Of a stretch of DNA of 64,000 bases, positions 22,113-33,800 are shown piece by piece (the stretch's first letter is position 1; the number at the start of each line of letters is the position of its first letter). Source of the DNA: Balanoglossus misakiensis (lineage: Eukaryota > Hemichordata); the NCBI GenBank assembly GCA_040954595.2, contig CM082585.2, positions 2,480,001 to 2,544,000 of the forward strand, read 5' to 3'. The notes under the pieces were generated by a model that saw only the letters and a list, made by a program, of their open reading frames with translations, was not told where the DNA came from and did not search any database. Position numbers and translations under genes: made by a program.

Positions 22113-24400
22113 GGAGTTATGCTGCAATATAGTGCGGAAAATTTCCGCCTTTTTCGAGTACACATCATGATGGCGAATGGTTCACAAAGGCTAACCTTTT
22201 ACCTGAAGGTGTTAACTGATGTTGGTTCGAGACCACTCTTTTATTTCTTTTTTTCGTGAGAACTTTTAACGACATTATCATTGTAATTTTTATTATTTTC
22301 ATATATCCAATTTATTTCAATACCTACGCTGCGTTTTTAGGCCGTAATAAAACGTTTTTATCGCCGAGGAGTGAATAAAGAACGGTCAGATCGCTGCGGT
22401 GCAGAGAAATCTTATTTACACCGCTGCGTTGCAGGGAACTCTTATTTGCACTGTTACGGCTGGTCCAGATGGTACTCTAACTTTGCAGTAGCAAAGAGGT
22501 GTACAGGATCTACCAAAGTAGAGACTCGTTGAGACTGGAAGTAGTGGGAGTCAGAATGCTTTATTTCTGGTGCAAAGGCTTTACAACACACGGTTGTCTG
22601 CAAGATGGTTGTTCTACCCAAAAGCAAGAAATTACAGAGTTTATATGTCTTTGAGAAAGAAGAGAAATCAAAGATTCATCATAGTGTGATTCTCATTGTC
22701 CAATTACAACTTTACAACACATCGGCATATTCTTGATCGTCCAATTACAAAATTATTACACACTGAAATATCCTTCGGATTGGCTGTCGGTTCTCAAAGA
22801 AGAAATTATCTCTGTCAAGATCACGACCAACTGAAGGTGATCGAATACAAGGACTAGCAACCATCGTATGCAAACATCTCCTCCCTCGTATTTTAATAAT
22901 ATAGAGGTACATTACGTAAAATATGTAATTAAAACTCATTCGTTGATTGAAATTCCCAGGTCTCATTATTTGTAAGGTACTCGATATCTCCAAGGTAATT
23001 AAATGTTGTGGCTATTAATTAATGTCTTACCTAAAAGTATTTGACCTCTATACATGGAGTTATTGACCTCTATACACAGAGTTACTAATCTAATTGGAAA
23101 TTAATCATAGAAATTACAATTCTTTATTATGAGCGAAATTCTTAATTTTCCTATTTTTATATATCGTAACAGCACCGCTGCGGTGCAAATAAGATCATTT
23201 GAGTTATGCTGCAATATAGTGCGAAAATTTCCGACTTTTTCGAGTACACATCGTGATGGCGAATGGTTCAGAAAAGCTAGCCTTTTACCTGAAGGTGTCA
23301 ACTGATGTTGATTCGAGACCACTTCTTTTTCTATTTTTTTTTTCGTGAGAATTTTTAACGACATTATCAGTGTAATTTTTAGCATTTTCATAAAGCCAAT
23401 TCATTTCAATATCTACGCTGCGTTTTTTATCTGTCGGGCATAAGAAACATGCAGGGAAACTTGGTCATTTTTTTGTCGCGGTTCACTTGGGCAAGTGTGA
23501 ATACGGAGTGCTCAGCAGAGAGAAAGATAAACTCGCTAAAACCGTGTCTTTCCGTCCGCATGACCAACCAAGGAGCGAAAAAGTCGTTATTTAGGCCGTA
23601 ATAAAACGTTTTTGTCGCCTAGGAGGGAATAAAGAACGGACAGATCGTTGCTGTTCAGGGAACTGTTATTCGCACCACTGCGGTGCAGGGAACTGTTATT
23701 CGCACCACTGCGGTGCAGGGAACTATTATTTGCACTGCTGCGGTGCAGGGAACTCTCATTTGCACCGCTGCGGTGCAAATAAGATCATTGGAGTTATGCT
23801 GCAAAATAGTGCGAAAAATTTCCGACTTTTTCGAGTACACATCGTGATGGCGAAGGGTTCAGGAAGGCTACCCTTTTACCTGAAGGTGTCAACTGATGTT
23901 GGTTCGAGACCACTTTTTTGTGATAATGTTTAACGACATTATCAGTGTCATTTTTAGCATTTTCATAAAGCCAATTCATTTCAATATCTACGCTGCATTT
24001 TTTATCTGTAGGGTATAAGAAACATGCAGGGAAACTTGGCCATATTTTGTCGCGGTTCACTTGGGCAAGTCTGAATACGGAGTGCTCAGGAGAGAGAAAG
24101 ATAAACTCACCAAAAACCGTGTGTTTCTGTCCGCATGACCAACCATGGAGCGAAAAATTCGTTATTTATGTCGTAATAAAACGTTTTTGTCGCCGACGAG
24201 TGAATAAAGAACTGTCAGATCGTTGCGGGGCAGGGAACTCTTATTCGCACCGCTGCGGTGCAGGGAACTCTTATTTGCACCGCAGCAGTGCAAATAACAT
24301 CATTGGAGTTATGCTGCAAATAGTGCGAAAAATTTGGACTTTTTGGAGTACACATCGTGATCAGTATCGTTTGCAGGCAATCGTTTACAGGTCGTAAGGT
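22113..24400. repeat. tandem array of a ~590-bp unit with internal 30-bp minisatellite
   Basis: The block GGAGTTATGCTGCAAT, then CGAGTACACATCGTGATGG, then CTGAAGGTGTCAACTGATGT, then ACGACATTATCAGTG recurs starting at about 22113, 23207, 23791 and 24305 (the last copy cut short). Within units is a 30-bp minisatellite built on GCACCGCTGCGGTGC, a perfect palindrome, repeated up to five times (22390-22450, 23165-23190, 23655-23790, 24225-24300). A solo LTR interrupts the array. Confidence 0.85.
22452..23171 (-). mobile_element. solo LTR of the gypsy 1 family, 720 bp
   Basis: Starts TGTTACGG and ends CGTAACA on the plus strand, giving a 7-bp terminal inverted pair. It is flanked by GCAC on both sides (22448-22451 and 23172-23175), a likely 4-bp target duplication. 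Its first 181 bp match the truncated 5' LTR at 21931. It lies inside the tandem array. Confidence 0.88.
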
Positions 24401-25439
24401 CATACACTGTGAAAATTGATTCTCTTGTACGCGTTCACCCAAGCCGGCGAAAATGAAAAGATTTTACATAAAAAAAAAAACAGGCCAGCGATTTTCCTCT
24501 GTTTACAGGCGGAAATTTTTTGCTATACAGCCGGCTATTTTTCTGGCTTCCGACTATTTTCTACATCTCTGCTTTTAGCGAGGGCATGACCTTCTGTGGT
24601 CAGTATGGGACACTTGAGTGCGCGATTGCCTGCTTCTATAAATAACTAACATGATCTCTTACTTGGTCGCGCAAAAGGGGAAAAATAAGACCATATTCTC
24701 GTGATTTTTTCACTCTCAATTATTGGAGCCGTTCTGGCCATTTGCTACCGCAGGGTTACTGTTGAACTACAGGGCTCTTTAGAAAATATAATGGCACTAG
24801 TTCAAGGTGTGAACGACCCCGGTAATGAGTTGCTCATGAATATTCACGTCATATAACATGAGAGGAGGTATACTATGCGAATGCGAGGTCGGGGGAACCG
24901 CGTGCGGTACTGCCTACTTGAAAATGACATCTTCCCTAATTTGGCGAAATTCCGGGAAGATAAATATATAGGATGAAATCAGTCGATGGAACCAGATCAA
25001 ATCCAAAATGGTCTGACATCAAATGTCGAAATGGCATGTTTGCTGATCGACCGTAAGAAAGTGACCAGAGCCCTGCGATGTCCGTATTGTATTGATCACG
25101 CGTAATCCCAATCATCTCGCGAGATTGATGCGTCATCGCTATAAGCATTCTCGGTCACATGTACACCGTTTCCAATGTAAACAAACCCGCGCATCATTTC
25201 AAGTGTTACGGGCAATATTTTCGGCTTGCATGTAGCTACAACTGCCCAAACCTTTCTTACATCTTCATTATGTAGTATTCCATGATGAATGTACAGGAAA
25301 AACGGGCTTTTTCGATGATGAAAAATGGATACACACGAGAAATACTGGGGCTTTAAACCATCAAAATGTTATAATTTCAACAGGTACAAGTAAACAATCT
25401 GAATATTTTAAAAAATAGCGTCAAGGACACTGTGGTCCC
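24401..25439. other. no gene seen
   Basis: Unassigned sequence, locally GC-richer than its surroundings (24860-25200), with short frames only and no repeat match found by eye. Confidence 0.5.
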
Positions 25440-26694
25440 ATTTGAGGACATAGCACATAGCAACATAGCAATAAGCATATCTGCTCTGGATGCCAAGATA
25501 TGGAAAAGTAGGTCAAAGGTCACCTGAGGTCATGCAAAATTTGGGCAAGAAATTTGGACCCTATACTGGTCCATGTTCAACAAAAACCAAACCTATAGCT
25601 CTATTGGTTAGCCTGGAATTAGGTATGCACATAATTAATGAGATACGCAGGTGTCACAGGTGACCCCCAATTGTTGCTTTTCAATTTTAGTCCCAACCCT
25701 CCAAACCCAAAGTCTGTACCTGCTCTGGATGCCAAGATATGATAAAGTAGGTCAAAGGTCACCTGAGGTCATGCAAAATTTGGGCAAGAAATTTTGACCT
25801 TATACTGGTCCATGTTCAATAAAAACCAAACCTATAGCCTTATTGGTTAGCCTGGAATTAGGTATGCACATAATTAATGAGATATGCAGGTGTCACAGGT
25901 GGCCCCCAATTTTGGCTTTTCAATTTTAGTCCCAACCCTCCAAACGCCAAGTCTGTACCTGCTCTGGATGCCAAGATATAGGAAAGTAGGTCAAAGGTCA
26001 CCTGAGGTCACCCAAAATTTGGGCAAGAAATTTTGACCTCATACTGGTCCATGTCCCACAAGAACGAAACCTCTAGCCCTATTAGTTAGCCCGGAATTAG
26101 GTATGCACATAATTAATGTGTTAAGCAGGTGTTACAGGTGAGCCCAAAAATTTGCCTTTTATTTTGGCCCCATTGTGCTCACTGACCAATAGACAGTCAC
26201 TGTACAGGACTATTGCACAGACCAGAATTCCACAGTAAGACGTGGACATAGCTTAACCATAGAGGTATAAGTAAAGGTATAAATTTAATAAAAAGACTAA
26301 AAAATTCATAAAAAATAAAACATCCATGATATCACCTGAACACTTACAGGTCGGTGTGAGGTTGACATAAGGTACATGCATACCAATTTTCAAAGAAATC
26401 TGACCAGTAATTATTGACTTACAGAGTTTTGATCAATTTCACATTTTACAGGCTAATTTGCATATTTTTGGGCCTGGCAACTTCGTTTGGACAAACTCCC
26501 ATCTACAGCCCTGCCTGCACCTACACACCAAATATTGAGGTGATACGCGTAGCGGTTTTCAAGTTTTTGATGTGGACGGACATACAGACATACATCCATA
26601 CATCCATACATACATCCATCCATCCATACATACATACAGACGCAACCCATCCCATAAGGTCCCATGGTATATAGGCCTATACCAATGGGACCTA
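25440..26694 (+). mobile_element. dispersed non-autonomous element with 239-bp internal repeats and 3' hairpin
   Basis: After ACATAGCAATAAGC the block starting CTGCTCTGGATGCCAAGATA occurs at 25481, 25720 and 25959, each followed by GGTCAAAGGTCACCTGAGGT and the TTAGCCTGGAATTAGG core. The downstream part (26330-26560) matches 9265-9600 inverted. A TACATCCATCC microsatellite lies at 26580-26640. The 3' end is a hairpin at 26661-26690 (GGTCCCAT ... AATGGGACC) followed by TAAAA. No coding capacity is seen. Confidence 0.8.
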
Positions 26695-26795
26695 AAAATC
26701 AAGTAATTATGAAAATATAGTGTAGAGTAATGTGAAGTTATTTATTAGCAGAAATGTAATTTTTCATGTATGGTTTTTGTTTGTTTAGTGAAGTC

Positions 26796-28912
26796 ATGAA
26801 AAGAGAAAAGGTGTTTGCGGGAGCTGTGACAGATATTGTTGAGTACAACATGTCACTGAGAAAAGCAGCTGCAAAGTGGGGAGTAAAGCGGTCAATACTG
26901 AGTGACAGAGTCACTGGAAAAGTTTACATTGATAGACGTAAAGGGCCACCACAAATACTTACAACGGCAGAGGTAAAGAAACTAGCAGAATGGATCATCA
27001 GTATGGGTCAAGGAGGATTTGGTGTCAGTAAAAATAGATTATTCCAGACTGTGAAAGCTATTCTGGACAAGGACAAAAGAGACACCATTTTGAAAAATAA
27101 AGAACCTCAAAATTTTCCCGGTGATCGATGGTACAGGTCCTTCCTGAAGAGGAATCCATTGATGAAACTTGTAAGTACCAGAAACCTGGATTTGAAACGT
27201 GCCAAGGTGACCCAGAGGGAGGTGGCTGAGTGTTTTGGAGAGTATGAGAAGTTTATTTCGGATCATGATTTGCTCAACAAGCCAGCTCAGATCTGGAATT
27301 GGAATGAATCTGGTTTCTGTATGCAAGTAAAGACTGGGAAAGTGCTTGGACCAGCAAGAAACAGAAGTGGTGCCCTTCCCCAAATAACAGCAAACAGCAA
27401 GACTCAAATAACTGTCTTGGCCTGTATCAACGCTGTTGGTGGGTCAATTCCACCTTACCACTTGTTCCCATTGAAGACCGTTCCACGATCATGGAATCCA
27501 TTGTCGGGAGGAATTGAAGGAGCCAGCTGCTATTTCACAGAAACTGGCTGGATGGAAACTGAGACGTGTTATGCATGGCTTGCAAACCAATTTATTCCAA
27601 ACTTAACGGCAATAAGACCTGTAGTGCTATATTTTGACAGCCACATCTCTCATTTGGATTTCGAAATATTCAAGCTTGCAAAAGAGCACAACATCTTGCT
27701 ATACCGACTTTTGCCGAACGCATCACATTTCCTGCAACTGTGTGATGTCCCTCTCTTTGGTCCCTTGAAAGCTGCATGGGTCACCACAGTCAGGGAATTC
27801 ATGGCGGAAAGTCCTGGCGAAGAGGTCACCCAAAAGACTTTTGCCAGGGTGTTCAGATCTGCATGGCAACGTGGTGCAACGTGATGAATATAACCAACAG
27901 TTTTCTGAGATCAGGAATATATCCAATCAATAGCTCAAACATTCCAAGTGATATGCTGCTCCCTTCAACTACTTTTCAAGATTGCACGGCCGATAAAGAT
28001 GTTGAGGAAAGCCAGATGGAGACACGGGCAGCAGTGAAGAACACCATCAACAGTACACCATCAACAGTCTCTTGGAAATGGTTGAAGAGGTAATGACTAC
28101 ACCTGAGAAGGAAAAGTACCGAAAACGAATTGAAGAGGGCTACGACTTGCCTGGCAGTCCATCATTCCGAATCAAGCCCATAGTATTGAAAGTGGAGCTG
28201 CTACGTCTTCACACTCATCTGATAACGACAAAGGTGTGTCTGCAGAGTCCAACACAGCAATAGATTCCTCTGCCACAAGCAACACCAGTGTCACATCAAA
28301 CCAATCAGTTGCCAGCAAAGCAGCCCCATCATCTGACTGTACAAGTACACCAGTCACCTCAAGTTACAGGAAAATTACAGGCACAACACCACCATGTAAT
28401 AAAGTATCTCCAGTCCTAGATTAAGTGCTCTCTTATCCGGAAATTGGGAAGAGAAAGAAAAAGCCTGGAGCAAAAAGTGTTCTTCAGCATCTTCCAAACT
28501 TCTTAAATGATCCGAGTGCCAAAAAGGTCTACCAGGAAGAACATCTAAAACATCTTTGTCAAATCAAAGAAAGGCAAGACCGGTTGCGGCAAAAAAGCAA
28601 GCAAAAGAAGCAGCGAGAAGAAACCGTAGCTAAGAAAAGACTCGAGAGAGAATAAAAAGGAGAGAGAGAGAGAGAGAGAAAGGAAGAAGAAAGAAAAAGA
28701 GGTGATGAAGTGGGCAACTGCACGTATGCCATCAGCAACAAACACAAGGAAGAGGCGCCGTCTTGACTTCCATGACAACAAATAACGTGACTGTTGTAAA
28801 GTGTGCCATGTGCCCTTTGGTGATGATGAATGCATGTTATGGCTACAGTTCGAGAAAAGTGCTGGGGGCTGCGACTGGTAGATGCATGTATCATGTATTT
28901 AGGCTAAGCAAA
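26796..28912 (+). pseudogene. pogo-type (Tc1/mariner superfamily) DDE transposase, inactivated
   Basis: From the ATG at 26796 (preceded by TTTGTTTAG, a possible splice acceptor) the protein has an N-terminal HTH (YNMSLRKAAAKWGVKRSILS), a CENP-B-like second HTH (NFPGDRWYRSFLKRNP) and the DDE core. The first catalytic Asp is Asn in IWNWNESGF; the second and third are kept in LYFDSHISH and HFLQLCDVPLFGPLK. The frame breaks at 27882; the expected continuation (FLRSGIYPIN) is in another frame from 27890. A charged, coiled C-terminal region follows (28425-28655), then a GA-rich run and a cysteine/histidine finger (CCKVCHVPFGDDEC ... GGCDW) interrupted by a TAG where family members have a second Trp. 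The substitution, frameshift and stop indicate a dead copy. I could not find terminal repeats. Confidence 0.88.
28657..28683. repeat. GA microsatellite
   Basis: A GAGAGAGA run inside the decayed pogo C-terminal region. Confidence 0.8.
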
Positions 28913-28979
28913 AACTTTTTTGTCATTTTTTACACCAAAAACGTGGGGAAAATGAGAAAATTTCAAAAATTTACATGAT

Positions 28980-30855
28980 ATTGAAGGTGTTACCAATCTT
29001 TAGGGATTTGATTTCAAAGGGGAAAATGGGGTGAGGGGTCAACTTAGGTTGGTCTGGTTAGGCATTACTGTCCCTTCAAAGAGCATATATTGCCTTTTTA
29101 AATCATATCAGAAGTCCGAGTTCAGATTTGCTGCATTTTGGTCACGTGACGTGACGTCACAGGAGGTTCCCCTCAGGTAGATCAGCTTTAGCGATGCTCA
29201 CAGGTGTGATGCGTTGTTTTCGTGCTTTTCTCTGTAATACCACAATGGGAAAGGGAGTTGTTTGCCGTGGTTGCAGCAACACATTACCTAGACGGGAGTC
29301 ACCCGTGTGAGTTCCACAAAAATGAATGAAAGTCTATGCCACGATCATCAACATCGTACGGTGTATATGAAGTCGGCGCGGTGCCGGTGACGGCCGTGGC
29401 GGTAACTGTCAATGCATGACCGTTGAATGATAATCGGCCAGGTTCGAATCACAAGAAGACAATCAGCACCCTTACAGGAAAATAGAAGCCTGTCAGTAGG
29501 AGAGGTTGACCAGTGATCAATATTCAATTCAGAGCACAACTGATCGTTTATACCCGATATTGGTGTTCATTCAGTGTTCCAGCGACCGCGATTACACAGT
29601 TGTAGGTGAACTGGCAGGATGCGTAAACACAATTTTGCGCTGGCCGACATCATGTCGAGATTGCTTATAATTATTCACTCTTTTGTCTGGCTACCCGGTA
29701 CCCAGGGACCGCAAACTTCGATAATTAAGGTTGACAGCAATCAATGTAAAAACTTGAAAGTTCAAAATATTACTGTTACTATTTCACATTTCTTTCAGTC
29801 ATACCTTTGTATGGCTTCGGCTGAATGGTCGCCATCTTTCTTTTCTAATTTCTTTGTTTACAAGTTTTACGTCGCACTATGTCCGACTCATCGGCTCCAA
29901 AACACACTGTACAAATTTTGAAACAAAGTGTGTTGAATAAATTTTGCTTCGTGTGAGTGAAAACCGTTTCCAAACTTGGATATTCGTGTGTATCAATGAA
30001 AATGTTTCATGCTTTGTGAGCGTGAGTGGGTCGCCCCGGCACGATCGCCTGTTGCTGTTGGTTGTATGGTTTCATTTTGTTATAATGCAGTATGAAGCAT
30101 GTGAAGGAACTTTCATGATTACAGCGACAAGTCATAAATGTTTCTGTTTGTCATCACCAAAAAGGCATATAGCTTACATGTAATTCAGAAGACAGAATTT
30201 TAGTGCTGGCATGGTACATATACATCGCGGCGCGATATGTGTCATCGCTGCTGACTGCGTGTACACGCATCGGCGCTGATGGAGTTCCCTTGTAATAACA
30301 CGAGCGTATTTTGTCTGTTGAGGCAGTGATCGAAAATCGCCAAAAGACCACGATCAGTTATCAATAAGTTGACATTGTCCAAGATAAGTAGATTTAGACC
30401 CAGCACTCTAGACCTAAACCTCTGGGCAATATTCCACGGTTTAATCGAGGCAGCAATCATTGTATGTGTAGGGCGCCTATACACATCCGCTGCCATTGCA
30501 TGTTGTGTACTGCTTGCAATGTGTAGCCGTAGCCTAGCCGGGCCGAGTAGTTTTTTTTCATAATCGCATCTCCCCTAGATGATAAGGTATACATGTACGT
30601 TTATTTTGAAGGGGACGGGGGATACAGAGTTGTACCCAGGCTGACACAGCAAAGCTGTTTAGATCACAGACATGTATGATTGCATTTCAACCACTGCAAT
30701 GTACAGTGCTAAGTCTGTTGCAAACGTAAATGGGTTCCTCTTGTGACGTCACGGGTATGGGCGTGGCCCAAACAGAAGTTTTTTTCTCAGGCCCTGAACA
30801 TTTTTAAATTTAACATTTATTTGTCCATATGAAATAAATAAAAGAACAACAGTAT
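28980..30855. other. no gene seen
   Basis: Unassigned sequence. It holds two groups of palindromic GTCACGTGAC and GTGACGTCAC sites (29140-29162 and 30743-30752) and short unsupported frames. No domain or repeat family is recognised. Confidence 0.5.
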
Positions 30856-31188
30856 TTAACCCCTTGAGTACCTTGAGTGCCGGATAAAAACGGCTTTGTA
30901 ACAATTAGTTATATACCTTGAGTGCCGGAAATAAACGTCATAAACTAACTGACATCTATGGTTTCTCTGGTACCGGGATTTTTTCATTACGTGGTACCAC
31001 GCTTTTCAACTGGTTGCTCGACGATGTCCGTAACCGACCTGAATGAGTTTGCGCCCTCATGAGTCCGAGTACGGCCACATGTTTGCCCTGAGCAAGTAAC
31101 CCTTGACCCTGACGTCAAAAGGTCAATGTAATGATTGTGATTCATTCGATTTGTCGCACACGGAAGTGATGAAAAAGACGTTCGCGCT

Positions 31189-33800
31189 ATGCCAAAACGT
31201 CAACAACTCACTGCAATACAACTTCTACAAATGTTAGAAGATGATGGGGATAGTGATTACGATGATAGCGGTACAGAAGCGGATGAAATAACGGGCGATG
31301 ATGATGTTTTCAATGGGTCGGCCAGAGACGAGCATGAGGACGTGGTGACGCCGACCAGAAATGATTTTGATAATGACGATGAAGATGCGGAAAATGAGGT
31401 AAATGTCGCTAATGTCACTAGACGTAGTGATAATGGTAGTGATGGTGGTGGTGGTGGTGACTGTAGTGGGAGAGATGGTGCTGAAATCGAAGTCAATAAC
31501 AGTCGTAGTCATAGAGATAGACGTCGCCGTCGAGGTCGAGTGGTTGGTAATGAGGGTCAAGGCGATCTGGATGCGCGCGATGTAAGACGGCGAATTCGTG
31601 ACAGAAATATCCCAACAGCAAATGAAAATGATACCCCAGAAACTGTAGACGATGCAGTAGCTGAAGATCAAGTTGGTGCCAGAGGTGATCAGGCAGATAA
31701 TATTCCATGGGAATGCCCACGGTCACCACTTCATTGGGTACAAGGTCATTTTCAAGGTCCTGACCTTCATGAGTTCACTGGTACACCGGGCCTCCTGGTT
31801 GAAACGGAGGGGTTTACCCCAATTGATTTCTTCCAGCTATACGTGAATGAGGATTTGATAAACCACTTTGTCACCCAAACCAACCTATATGCCCAACAAT
31901 TCATAGATGCCAATCCAGCATTGCCAAGATACTCAAATGTCCATTTCTGGCACCCAGTAGATGTTGCTACCATGAAAAAATTTCTTGGTTTACTGCTGTT
32001 GATGGGTATCATAAAGAAACCATCCATATCACTATATTGGTCCACTGATCCATTGTACAGCACACCATTATTTGGTAGTGTTATGACAAGAAATTATTTT
32101 CAACTACTGTTGAAATTTTTCCACCTCAACGATAACAGCATCAGTCCTGACCCCCAAGATCCACAGAGAGATAGACTTTTCAAGATCCGTCCGCTTTTAG
32201 ATCACTTCTTTGAGAAGTTTCAAGCTGTGTACACCGTAGACAGAAATGTAGCTATTGATGAGTCTCTACTTCTTTGGAAAGGGCGTCTGTTCTTCAGGCA
32301 GTACATCCCATTGAAACGAGCCAGATTCGGGATCAAGATATTTGCCCTGTGTGACAAGTCAGGGTATACCTACAGGTTTCAGGTATACACAGGACGGGAA
32401 GACAACACCCAAGATGTAACAGCCCTCCTACCAAGAAATGTCAGTCATTTCAAGAAGCCAGAAAAGATGGTGTTGTATTTAATATTACCACTCCTCGGCC
32501 AGGGATACTCAGCCTATATGGATAACTGGTACACAACATCTCGTCTCTTCTACTACTTACATCATCAGTCAACGATGGCTTGTGGTACAATTCGTCTAAA
32601 CAACCTTCCACCCGTTGTCCGTACAACCAGAGTGCCACAAGATGCAACTACATCCTTCCATAGTGGACCTCTACTCTGCCTCAAATTCAAAGACAAGAAA
32701 GATGTCCATGTCCTGACAACTATTCATGATGACAGCACGAGAGTGTACAATGCAAGGGGAAGGGCACGGCGGCAGAGACAAGTCCAGAAGCCACAGGCAG
32801 TAATCGACTACAATACCAACATGGGAGGTGTTGATGTAGCAGATCAAGTATCCTTGAAAAGTATTATTATTGTATTTTTGTGGAATGTTGTTTCTTGCTT
32901 CTGTGTTTTGTTTTGGTTCTGACAATGGCATTGCATTTAGTACATGATTAGAATGATCAGATTCAAATTTGAAGTGGCTAAAGTGATGACTTACAAATTC
33001 TGTCCGGATATACTCATGCACACAAACTTTATTTATCAATTCTTACATGTAGATATTGTTTTCTCTGATTTGTGTGCATGTTTACAATTTTACTGTATTC
33101 TGGTTTATAAACTTCATATTTATCTGTTACCGGGGTTAGATCATCCAAGTGTAAAAATGAATCCAACTATTCAATTCAATTCATTTCAAACAATTATATT
33201 TCTCATTCATTACAATGAACAGTGAAAAGTGTGATCCTTGACGATTTGTTTCTCTAGATGATTCAACCTTACAATGCTGCCCGTAAAACACTGAAATGGT
33301 ACAAGAAGTTGGCTGTGCATTTCATACAGATTGCTTTACTCAATGCTCACATTCTGTATAGAAAGAGTGGTGGACAATGTGACTTTCTGAAGTTCCAGCA
33401 TCACGTAAGTACACATTTATGCATTGTTGATATACATACACAATATGTAACAAAATGATCAGTTGCAATAAAAAATGTTTTTATTTTTGTGTAAGTACAT
33501 ATAGATATGTGATATTTGTTTTATTCTTTTACATTACAGGTTATTTCCAGTCTGATCTTCAACACAGATGCACCTGACCACACCAACAAGACTGAAGCTA
33601 TGATAAGATTGACTGAGCGCCACTTTCCCAGTAAGCTGTTGCCGACAGCAACATGGAGTAAACCACAGAGAAGATGCCGTGTTTGTTCCAAGCGTGGAGT
33701 CAGACGAGATGTTAACACATACTGTGAGAGTTGTCCAAGTCAACCTGGACTCTGTAGCGTTCCATGTTTTAAAATATGGCACACACAGTTGCGATTTTGA
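31189..33800 (+). CDS. piggyBac transposase, three exons (31189-32847, 33258-33404, 33540-33800)
   Basis: The spliced frame is 2,067 bp (688 residues) with both introns in phase 0 (CAA/GTATCC to TCTCTAG; CAC/GTAAGT to ATTACAG). The first ~170 residues are acidic and disordered with a basic patch (RDRRRRRGRV). The transposase domain follows. The three catalytic aspartates are at residues 357 (NVAIDESLLLWKGR), 445 (YMDNWYTT) and 549 (MGGVDVADQ). Exon 2 supplies the Y-RKT-KWYKKL helix after the third aspartate. Exon 3 ends in a Cys-rich finger (CRVCSKRGVRR ... CESCPSQPGLCSVPC). No stop or frameshift was found. In the family it excises precisely and reinserts at TTAA. Intron-bearing copies also occur as domesticated genes, but here matched ends and target duplications show a TE. 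Confidence 0.9.
33258..33404 (+). CDS. piggyBac transposase exon 2
   Basis: 147 bp, phase 0 at both ends, between TTTCTCTAG and GTAAGTAC. It encodes the family's conserved QPYNAARKTLKWYKKL segment that follows the last catalytic aspartate. Without this intron's removal the protein would run into a stop at 32920. Confidence 0.88.
33540..33800 (+). CDS. piggyBac transposase exon 3, C-terminal zinc finger
   Basis: After TTTTACATTACAG the frame is open to the TGA at 33798-33800. It encodes the end of the transposase and the cysteine-rich finger that in piggyBac binds the terminal repeats. Confidence 0.88.
   Translation, partial: VISSLIFNTDAPDHTNKTEAMIRLTERHFPSKLLPTATWSKPQRRCRVCSKRGVRRDVNTYCESCPSQPGLCSVPCFKIWHTQLRF

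Noticed and set aside
29619-30563. Several 60-100-codon frames
   Set aside because: No domain, no repeat similarity, no splice or initiation context; length is within chance expectation.
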